Source of the DNA: Citrobacter farmeri
GTDB lineage: Bacteria > Pseudomonadota > Gammaproteobacteria > Enterobacterales > Enterobacteriaceae
Reading direction: 5' to 3'
Assembly: GCF_019048065.1 (NCBI RefSeq)
Contig: NZ_CP077291.1
Span: 3,348,001-3,412,000 of the forward strand
Length of the DNA: 64,000 nt
Shown here: positions 56,618 to 64,000 of the stretch, piece after piece
Layout of the letters: each line of letters opens with the position of its first letter
Numbering within the stretch: the first letter of the stretch is position 1
Notes under the pieces: generated by a model
What the model was told of the DNA's origin: nothing
Seen by the model: the letters and a program-made list of their open reading frames with translations, nothing else
The model's database searches: none
Program-made: the position numbers and the translations under genes

Positions 56618-57388
56618 ATGCAAAAATCGGTCTTAATAACGGGATGTTCCAGCGGTATCGGCCTGGAAAGCGCGCTTGAGCTGAAGCGCCAGGGCTTTCA
56701 GATTCTCGCCGGCTGCCGCAAACCCGACGATGTCACGCGCATGAATAGCATGGGATTCACCGGCGTATTAATAGATCTCGACTCTCCCGAGAGCGTGGAT
56801 CGCGCCGCTGACGAGGTGATCGCCCTGACCGATAACTGCTTATATGGGATCTTTAACAATGCCGGATACGGCGTCTACGGTCCACTGACCACCATCAGCC
56901 GCACACAGATGGAGCAGCAATTTTCTGCTAATTTCTTTGGCGCGCACCAACTTACAATGCGCCTGTTACCGGCCATGCTGCCACACGGCGAAGGACGGAT
57001 CGTGATGACCTCCTCGGTGATGGGGCTGATCTCCACGCCCGGGCGGGGTGCCTACGCGGCCAGTAAATACGCGCTGGAAGCCTGGTCAGATGCGTTGCGC
57101 ATGGAGCTGCGTCACAGCGGAATTAAAGTCAGCCTGATTGAACCCGGCCCCATCCGTACGCGTTTTACCGAAAACGTTAACCAGACCCAGAGCGACAAAC
57201 CGGTGGAAAACCCCGGTATTGCCGCACGTTTTACGCTCGATCCTGAAGCCGTGGTTGCCAAAGTGCGCCATGCTTTTGTCAGCGATAAACCCAAACTCCG
57301 TTATCCGGTCACGCTGGTGACATGGGCCGTTATGCTGCTCAAACGCCTGCTGCCGGGACGCCTGATGGACAAAATTTTGCACGGATGA
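56618..57388 (+). CDS. ybbO: Short-chain dehydrogenase YbbO
   Basis: A 256-residue NADP-type short-chain dehydrogenase/reductase, of nearly the E. coli length. The nucleotide-binding motif is TGCSSGIGLESALEL. The catalytic YAASK tetrad is preceded by the serine of VMTSSVMG, and NNAGYG is the family NAG motif. E. coli YbbO has aldehyde-reductase activity. It is 28 bp after tesA and just before cnoX. Confidence 0.95.
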   Translation: MQKSVLITGCSSGIGLESALELKRQGFQILAGCRKPDDVTRMNSMGFTGVLIDLDSPESVDRAADEVIALTDNCLYGIFNNAGYGVYGPLTTISRTQMEQQFSANFFGAHQLTMRLLPAMLPHGEGRIVMTSSVMGLISTPGRGAYAASKYALEAWSDALRMELRHSGIKVSLIEPGPIRTRFTENVNQTQSDKPVENPGIAARFTLDPEAVVAKVRHAFVSDKPKLRYPVTLVTWAVMLLKRLLPGRLMDKILHG

Positions 57389-57393
57389 GTTGA

Positions 57394-58302
<909 letters not shown>

Positions 58303-58310
58303 TCGCTTTT

Positions 58311-58376
58311 GCCCGATGGCGCTACGCTTATCGGGCCCACGGTAGGCCGGATAAGGCGCAAGCCGCCATCCGGCTG
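58311..58376. repeat. BIME between cnoX and fetB
   Basis: Two inverted REP units, GCCCGATGGCGCTACG to CGGGCCCAC (58311-58341) and GGTAGGCCGGATAAGG to GCCATCCGGC (58341-58373), lie between convergent cnoX and fetB. Confidence 0.85.
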
Positions 58377-58389
58377 AATCCCCGCTCCG

Positions 58390-59169
58390 TCACGATTTCC
58401 TCAAATGCGTCAACACCAGCTGGTGGCGCGAGTTGTAAAACTTCCGATAGGTTAGATAGCAGGCAATAATGGTCGACAGACTCGCCGTTGAGAGCAGCAT
58501 AAACGTCACCATGATCTGATATTTGATGGCTTTGACCGGATCGATACCGGCAAAGATCAGCCCTGACATCATCCCCGGCAAACTCACCAGTCCGACCGTT
58601 TTCGCGGAGTCGATCGTGGGGATCAGCGAGGCGCGAATGCTGTCGCGGATCAATCCGGCAGACGCCATTTTCGGCGTGGCGCCGAGGCTGAGTTTCTCCT
58701 GAATCTGCTGCTGCTCACTGCTGAAACGCTGACCGAGATTGTTGTAGCACAACCCAACGGCCACCATCGCATTCCCGGCGATCATCCCGGAAATGGGGAT
58801 CACCTGCATCGGGATAAATTCGATCGAACCCGACAGTACCAGCACCGCCAGCGTTAACCCCGCCCCCGTCGTGATGGCAATAAACGAGGAAAGAAACGCT
58901 TTATCAATATACTTACTGCGTTTCTGCGCGTTATACGCGGCGTTAAAACAGATAAACAGCACCATCACTAACGTCAGGACGGCATGATTAACCGCGAAAA
59001 TATATTTCAGTACGTAGCCGACAATAATAAGCTGGACGACAGCGCGCGCGACACTCCAGAGAATATCTTTCTCCAGCGCCAGTTTCTCTTTGTGGCTTAT
59101 CAGCATCGCCACGACCACCAGCATCATCGCTAATGCCAGTGACTCGTTGGTAATATTATGTTCATTCAT
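58390..59169 (-). CDS. fetB: Iron export ABC permease FetB
   Basis: A 259-residue inner-membrane permease (E. coli length) with about seven helices. Together with FetA it exports iron and gives resistance to peroxide stress. The start at 59169 (MNEHNITNESLAL) is preferred to an upstream in-frame one because that matches the E. coli protein; the gene overlaps the end of fetA by 8 bp. The segment DSIRASLIPTIDSAKTVGLVSLPGMMSGLIFAG is characteristic of the family. Confidence 0.96.
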   Translation of the reverse strand: MNEHNITNESLALAMMLVVVAMLISHKEKLALEKDILWSVARAVVQLIIVGYVLKYIFAVNHAVLTLVMVLFICFNAAYNAQKRSKYIDKAFLSSFIAITTGAGLTLAVLVLSGSIEFIPMQVIPISGMIAGNAMVAVGLCYNNLGQRFSSEQQQIQEKLSLGATPKMASAGLIRDSIRASLIPTIDSAKTVGLVSLPGMMSGLIFAGIDPVKAIKYQIMVTFMLLSTASLSTIIACYLTYRKFYNSRHQLVLTHLRKS

Positions 59170-59833
59170 TTCGGGCTTCCTGCATTTCTCCGGCATGCGG
59201 CATCAGGGTGATGATTTCATCCGCATGATTAATTTCGTCTTTATCGTGAGTCACCCACAGTACGCCTGTCTGCTTATCGCGAGCATAGTGATGAATAATC
59301 TCATTCACATTGCGTTTATTGCTTTCATCCAGCGCGCTGGTGATTTCGTCAAGCAGTAAAACCTGCGGTAGAAACTGTAAATTACGGATCAGGGAAATGC
59401 GCTGTTTCTCTCCGCCGGAAAGTTCATTGATATTTTTCGCCAGAATCGTTTCTGGCAGTTGAAAGCGAGCCAGGTCAGCAAGAAACGCCCCGGGGTCAGG
59501 ACGCTGTTGCCGGATCTGCCAGGGGAAGATCAGATTATCGTAGACGGTATCGCCAAACAGCGCAGGCGTCTGGGCGCAATACGAGACGTGCTGGCGGTAG
59601 TTTTCCGGGTTGAGCGTGGTGATGTCCTCCCCGGAAAAAAGGATCTTACCGCTCGTTGGGCTTTGCAACGACGCAATAATCTTCAGTAAGGTACTTTTTC
59701 CGCAACCGGAAGGTCCGGTTATTAATTTAAATTCACCAGGGCGTAAATCAAAACTGATGTTATTCAGAATTTTCGTTGTCCCGACCTGGTAACCCACATT
59801 GTTTACCTGCAGCAAAATGCTATTTTCACGCAT
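59162..59833 (-). CDS. fetA: Iron export ABC ATPase FetA
   Basis: A 223-residue ATPase (E. coli FetA 225) driving FetB. Walker A is GPSGCGKST, the signature LSGGEKQRISL and Walker B VLLLDEITSALD. It overlaps fetB by 8 bp, so the pair is co-translated. It is divergent from qmcA with 145 bp between starts. Confidence 0.96.
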   Translation of the reverse strand: MRENSILLQVNNVGYQVGTTKILNNISFDLRPGEFKLITGPSGCGKSTLLKIIASLQSPTSGKILFSGEDITTLNPENYRQHVSYCAQTPALFGDTVYDNLIFPWQIRQQRPDPGAFLADLARFQLPETILAKNINELSGGEKQRISLIRNLQFLPQVLLLDEITSALDESNKRNVNEIIHHYARDKQTGVLWVTHDKDEINHADEIITLMPHAGEMQEARNE

Positions 59834-59978
59834 TGTCTATCCTGTTTTCGCGTTTTATCGCAAAATAGTGTATCCCTCTAATTAACGGGAGGGGAACTCT
59901 CTTTAATGAATCAGGTATAATTTCAAGAGTAACGTCGTCAATCACGACATCATGGACAGTTCAACAGGAGGTTTTTCA

Positions 59979-60893
59979 ATGCTTATCGTTATTCCTATTC
60001 TCATTTTTGTCGCGCTGGTGATCGTCGGAGCCGGCGTGAAAATTGTTCCCCAGGGGTACCAGTGGACGGTAGAGCGATTTGGCCGCTATACCAAAACGCT
60101 GCAACCAGGCTTAAGTATCGTCGTGCCGTTCATGGACCGGGTTGGCCGCAAAATCAATATGATGGAACAGGTGCTGGATATTCCCTCTCAGGAAGTGATC
60201 TCAAAAGATAACGCCAACGTTTCGATTGATGCGGTCTGCTTTATTCAGGTCATTGATGCGCCGAAAGCTGCATATGAAGTCAGTAACCTGGAGCTGGCAA
60301 TCATCAATCTGACCATGACCAACATCCGTACCGTACTGGGCTCCATGGAGCTTGATGAAATGCTCTCCCAGCGCGACAACATCAATACGCGCCTGCTGCA
60401 TATTGTCGATGAGGCCACCAACCCCTGGGGAATCAAAATTACCCGCATTGAAATTCGCGACGTTCGCCCCCCGGCTGAACTGATTGGCGCAATGAACGCG
60501 CAGATGAAAGCGGAGCGTACCAAACGTGCCTATATTCTTGAGGCCGAGGGGGTCCGCCAGGCGGAAATCGTTAAAGCCGAGGGTGAAAAACAGTCGAAAA
60601 TTTTGATCGCCGAGGGTGACCGTCAGTCAGCATTTTTGCAAGCAGAAGCCCGCGAACGTTCCGCCGAAGCGGAAGCGCGCGCCACCAAAATGGTGTCTGA
60701 AGCGATCGCCTCCGGCGATATTCAGGCGGTGAACTACTTTGTGGCGCAGAAGTATACCGAAGCGCTACAGCAAATCGGCTCGTCCAGTAACAGTAAAGTG
60801 GTGATGATGCCACTGGATGCCAGCAGCCTGATGGGCTCCATTGCCGGGATCGCTGAACTGATCAAGGACAGCGCCAGCGAACGGAATAAATAA
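59979..60893 (+). CDS. qmcA: SPFH/stomatin-type membrane protein QmcA
   Basis: A 304-residue inner-membrane protein with one N-terminal helix ([19 protein letters not shown]) and a cytoplasmic SPFH/band-7 domain ([13 protein letters not shown] to [12 protein letters not shown]). The C-terminal part is an alanine- and glutamate-rich coiled coil. The ATG at 59979 has CAGGAGG upstream. Its TAA overlaps the ybbJ ATG (TAATG), and the two probably form a membrane-quality-control pair with NfeD-type YbbJ. Confidence 0.95.
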   Translation: MLIVIPILIFVALVIVGAGVKIVPQGYQWTVERFGRYTKTLQPGLSIVVPFMDRVGRKINMMEQVLDIPSQEVISKDNANVSIDAVCFIQVIDAPKAAYEVSNLELAIINLTMTNIRTVLGSMELDEMLSQRDNINTRLLHIVDEATNPWGIKITRIEIRDVRPPAELIGAMNAQMKAERTKRAYILEAEGVRQAEIVKAEGEKQSKILIAEGDRQSAFLQAEARERSAEAEARATKMVSEAIASGDIQAVNYFVAQKYTEALQQIGSSSNSKVVMMPLDASSLMGSIAGIAELIKDSASERNK

Positions 60894-61351
60894 TGATCGA
60901 GATGATTGCGGAATATCCCCATATTTTCTGGCTCAGTCTCGGCGGTCTGCTTCTGGCCGCTGAAATGCTGGGTGGCAACGGCTATCTGTTGTGGAGCGGC
61001 GTCGCGGCAGTCATTACCGGTATTCTGGTCTGGCTGTTACCCGTCGGTTGGGAATGGCAAGGCGTTATCTTTGCCGTCTTAACGCTGCTTTCCGCCTGGC
61101 TTTGGTGGAAGTGGATGGCGAAACGCGTTCGCGAACAAAAACCAGCGGACAGTCAACTCAACCAACGCGGCCAGCAACTGGTCGGCCGCCGGTTTGTGCT
61201 GGAATCCGATCTGGTTAATGGCCGAGGTCACATGCGGGTTGGCGACAGCTCGTGGCCGGTCAGCGCCATTGAAGATCTTCCCGCCGGCACCCACGTAGAA
61301 GTGATCGCCGTTGAGGGCATCACTCTCTTTATCAGCCCCCTTCCCCGATGA
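60893..61351 (+). CDS. ybbJ: NfeD-family membrane protein YbbJ
   Basis: A 152-residue protein (E. coli YbbJ is 152) with two hydrophobic segments near the N-terminus and a C-terminal OB-fold of NfeD type ([26 protein letters not shown] to [13 protein letters not shown]). Its start overlaps the qmcA stop. NfeD/SPFH pairs help organise membrane domains or proteolysis. Confidence 0.94.
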   Translation: MIEMIAEYPHIFWLSLGGLLLAAEMLGGNGYLLWSGVAAVITGILVWLLPVGWEWQGVIFAVLTLLSAWLWWKWMAKRVREQKPADSQLNQRGQQLVGRRFVLESDLVNGRGHMRVGDSSWPVSAIEDLPAGTHVEVIAVEGITLFISPLPR

Positions 61352-61370
61352 AACCGATAACAGGAATCGC

Positions 61371-63518
61371 ATGATGGTCAGGAAGACACCTTTGGCATTA
61401 AGCTTTTGCGCATTACTGGCGAGCGCACCGCAGGCATTCGCCTCGTTTGATATGGCAGACTGTACATGGAGCGACGCTCGCTGCCTGCTAAAAGGCGACC
61501 CTATTCTGACGCCCGATAATGACTCCCGCGACAACCTGTTGCGCCTGCTGAGTGAGGCAAAGTCATTTGCGGTGCCTGTTCAGTTGATGCCAGCGGATAT
61601 CACCCGCTCGCGCGATTTCTATTTTGCTTATCACCCCCAGTGGGATGACGTTGATATCCGGACAGACTCACCGGCGCAAACGCAGAGCGCACCGGATCCG
61701 ATTGTCCAACAAATGGCGACGCTGCAGGTGGAGCCTGTCGAATTCAACCACGATGGTGAGCAGGAAAATCGTTTCGTCTCCAATAATGCCGACAGCGTCA
61801 GCCAGTTTTTTGCCGCGCTGTTGAACGATGCTGCGCTGACGGCGGAACAAAAGCAGGCGCTGGCACAGGCGCGCCTGGGACTCTATTCCGGGGCCAGCGC
61901 AGAGCAAATTGCGGGGGCCCTTACCGCGCTTCCGACGGATTCACCAGCCCTGCTGTATAAAACTTATCTGACCGGGGCGGCCCATTTTTACGCCGGCGAA
62001 TACGACAGCGCGGTACAGACCTTCACAACGCTGCTAACCAGCGATCGCCCGTGGCTGGTGGAAACCGCACAATATATGCTGATGCGCACGGCGCTGAACA
62101 AAAGCAGTCAGAACAGCGTCGGCGACTATGGCGATTTTGATATCGCGCGAATAAACCGTGAAGATGCTTTACGCGCGCAAAAAGAAGCACAGATCTATCT
62201 CCAGCGCTGGCCAGAAGGCCGCTATGCGGATTCCACACGTGGCATGCTGCGCCGCATCCATTGGTATTTGCAGGACTGGACAACGCTTGCGGGCTTGTAT
62301 GAGCAGGCATTCCAGCAGGCCACCGATGCGCAGGCGCTGCGGGATCGGGTTATTGAGTACGATAACGTCTATGGCATGCAGTTTTACGATCAATCCGTAC
62401 AGGATGCGTTCACCGATGCCCCCCTTGTGAGCTATACCGAAATGCTGCGCGCCCTTCGCCTGAACAGCGATCGGAAGCCAACCCTGACGCAGGCCAAACT
62501 TGACGCCAGCAAACCGGTTTTTGACCAGAGCGGAAAACTGCCGCTGTGGCGCAATTTACAACTCAATTTGTGGCTGGTGACAGATAACTATGCCGCTATT
62601 CTTCAGGCGGTCACCCCAGCGCAAAAACTGCCGCCTCACGATATCCTCGCGTTCAGCGAACAGGTGCTCTACGGCGACGCGCTGATGGGACAAAAGCAGT
62701 GGTCAGCGGCGCGCGATTTCTGGTCGACGTTGCTGAAGCTCAGCCAGGATAACGAACAGCAGCAGTATGCGCAGGCAAAACTGGCGGCCACGCTGGTCTA
62801 CAGCGGCAATGTGGCGGCGATCTTTGCTCCTGACAGCGCGGTCACCAGTTTGCGCTACCGCTCCCGGGTACTGAAAACCGTGGCAACACCTGAACAGTTG
62901 CGCCAGCAGGTCAGCCAGGGGCCGAATAACGAAGAGCGCACTATTGCGCTGCATACGCTGCTGGTGCGCGATCTTACTGAAAACCGCTTTAGCGACTGGC
63001 TAAAAGACCGAAAACTCGCCAGCGCCATCACGCAACCGGTTATCGGTGAGGCATTCGACGACGTCAATCTGAGTACGTTTGACTGGAACGGCGACGCCGC
63101 CGAAGTCGGTTATGTGTGCCGCAGCCTCAATGACACCGTCGGCACGCTGAGCAAAACGCCCGACGATGCCCATGCGCTGAACTGTCTGGGCGAGTTTTTC
63201 CGTACCTCGCAAACGCATGTCGACTTGTGGAAAGACAGCGCAGGCAACGGCGAGCTAGAAACCGCTATCCAGCAAAAAGATCCTGTCGGACAGTTTAACC
63301 GCCAGCATTATTATCAGCAGGTCATCGCCTCGCCGAAGGCCGAGCACGAAGACAGAAGCTATGCGCTGTATCGGGCCATCATGTGCTACGCCCCGTCCGG
63401 ATCGAATGAGTGTGGCGGAGAAGAGGTGGACAAACAGCAGCGTAAAGGCTGGTTCACACAGTTGAAAACCCAGTATCCGGGCAGTCCGTGGGCGCAAAAA
63501 CTCAAATACTACTGGTAA
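61371..63518 (+). CDS. Large exported helical-repeat protein
   Basis: A 715-residue protein of unknown function. The ATG at 61371 (a second follows at once) has AGGA about 6 bases upstream. A signal peptide MMVRKTPLALSFCALLASAPQAFA is followed by a Cys-rich start (ADCTWSDARCLLKG). Most of the chain is helical with TPR-like segments such as LTGAAHFYAGEYDSAVQTFTTLLTSD and FWSTLLKLSQDNEQQQYAQAKLAATLVYSG. It is probably periplasmic. It overlaps the next gene by 31 bp and follows ybbJ by 19 bp. E. coli K-12 has no gene here that I recognise; cueR adjoins ybbJ there. Confidence 0.8.
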   Translation: MMVRKTPLALSFCALLASAPQAFASFDMADCTWSDARCLLKGDPILTPDNDSRDNLLRLLSEAKSFAVPVQLMPADITRSRDFYFAYHPQWDDVDIRTDSPAQTQSAPDPIVQQMATLQVEPVEFNHDGEQENRFVSNNADSVSQFFAALLNDAALTAEQKQALAQARLGLYSGASAEQIAGALTALPTDSPALLYKTYLTGAAHFYAGEYDSAVQTFTTLLTSDRPWLVETAQYMLMRTALNKSSQNSVGDYGDFDIARINREDALRAQKEAQIYLQRWPEGRYADSTRGMLRRIHWYLQDWTTLAGLYEQAFQQATDAQALRDRVIEYDNVYGMQFYDQSVQDAFTDAPLVSYTEMLRALRLNSDRKPTLTQAKLDASKPVFDQSGKLPLWRNLQLNLWLVTDNYAAILQAVTPAQKLPPHDILAFSEQVLYGDALMGQKQWSAARDFWSTLLKLSQDNEQQQYAQAKLAATLVYSGNVAAIFAPDSAVTSLRYRSRVLKTVATPEQLRQQVSQGPNNEERTIALHTLLVRDLTENRFSDWLKDRKLASAITQPVIGEAFDDVNLSTFDWNGDAAEVGYVCRSLNDTVGTLSKTPDDAHALNCLGEFFRTSQTHVDLWKDSAGNGELETAIQQKDPVGQFNRQHYYQQVIASPKAEHEDRSYALYRAIMCYAPSGSNECGGEEVDKQQRKGWFTQLKTQYPGSPWAQKLKYYW

Positions 63519-64000
63519 TTGCGCTCCTGGCGGGACAGGCGCAGGCAGTTGAGACGGTTACCGCCCGCGAACACCCGGCCTTCTGGCTCTGGTCAGGCGT
63601 GAAAGCCAGCGATGAACTGAGAGCGGCCCGGACGGTCTATCTGCATCAGGGTGAAGTGTTGGTACGGGCAAAGGGCGTGGAGTTTCAGCGTCTGGGGCTT
63701 CCCGTAAGCCGCCTGACGTTTCCGTCTATATGGCTTACCGTGCGCTTCACCACGCTCGACGTACCGGATGCTATTCCGGCACGTATTGTGCGACTGATGC
63801 AGCGCTGGCAGGCGGCGGGAAATCAGGTTGTGGGACTGCAGGTCGATTTTGATGCTGCGACACATCAACTGGCTGACTATACTCACTTTCTGCGGGCATT
63901 GCGCCAACAGTTGCCCCCCAACTTTGCCCTTGGAGTGACAGGGCTGCTGGACTGGGCGAAAACGGGGGACATCGCAACGCTGAATACGCTGCCGGTTGAT
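63488..64000 (+). CDS. DUF3142-type exported protein (3' end outside window)
   Basis: The first 171 codons of a gene running off the right edge. The GTG at 63488 lies within the previous gene and overlaps it by 31 bp; it opens a signal peptide GAKTQILLVIALLAGQAQA. The mature part contains REHPAFWLWSGVKASDELRAARTVYLHQGEVL and VVGLQVDFDAATHQLADYTHFLRALRQQLPPNFALGVTGLLDW. This resembles the DUF3142 family, with the VDFD strand typical of TIM-barrel glycoside-hydrolase-like folds. Function unknown. Coupled to the large helical protein, so the two may act together in the envelope. Confidence 0.75.
   Translation, partial: MGAKTQILLVIALLAGQAQAVETVTAREHPAFWLWSGVKASDELRAARTVYLHQGEVLVRAKGVEFQRLGLPVSRLTFPSIWLTVRFTTLDVPDAIPARIVRLMQRWQAAGNQVVGLQVDFDAATHQLADYTHFLRALRQQLPPNFALGVTGLLDWAKTGDIATLNTLPVD

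Overview
The window is a chromosomal segment of an enterobacterium. Most genes are close relatives of Escherichia coli K-12 genes and keep E. coli-like order: ybdF-nfsB-mscM, pheP-cusABFC-cusRS, folD-ybcJ-ybcI-cysS-ppiB-lpxH-purEK-selU, and ybbP-ybbA-tesA-ybbO-cnoX-fetB-fetA-qmcA-ybbJ. A romA/ramR pair, which E. coli lacks, together with a complete cus copper/silver system and E. coli-type REP sequences, points to Citrobacter or a near relative. This is an inference from gene content, not a species identification.

Layout. 1-3816: start of romA, the divergent repressor gene ramR, ybdF, nfsB and mscM. 3818-8279: a minus-strand sugar or nucleoside-related catabolic operon (MFS transporter, sugar isomerase/epimerase, Gfo/Idh/MocA dehydrogenase, LacI regulator), preceded by two identical 12-bp palindromes. 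8470-9858: pheP. 9975-13305: an iron-type cassette (YncE-like lipoprotein and TonB-dependent receptor) behind a Fur-like palindrome. 13603-14778: an orphan J-domain coiled-coil protein. 15327-26823: an accessory island with a 3080-residue autotransporter flanked by two LuxR-type regulators and a YcgR-like PilZ protein. 27361-35851: cusCFBA and the divergent cusRS, with a CusR box between them. 36346-37753: two VOC-fold proteins, a 51-codon ORF and tRNA-Arg(UCU). 38001-41941: folD, ybcJ, a PTS EIICB gene and a MalI-like regulator. 41983-44995: a lipoprotein and an FKBP-type isomerase with long coiled-coil repeats. 45239-51485: ybcI, cysS, ppiB, lpxH, purE, purK and selU. 51587-52720: a porin. 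52898-61351: the ybbP to ybbJ block. 61371-64000: a large secreted TPR-like protein and the start of a DUF3142 protein.

How the parts work together. The cus genes form a complete periplasmic Cu(I)/Ag(I) efflux system with its own two-component regulator. The autotransporter island looks like a self-contained surface-adhesin module whose control could join LuxR-type transcription factors with c-di-GMP sensing. The FKBP gene is the most unusual single locus: its likely start, ATG at 44510, is translationally coupled to the lipoprotein gene and opens a signal peptide, but a run of ten T residues throws the frame off by one. The same gene carries six 180-bp tandem repeats, so it holds two kinds of mutable sequence.

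Limits: no searches were run. Family names come from recognisable motifs, lengths and remembered E. coli relatives; substrates for the transporters, porin, receptor and adhesin are not determined.
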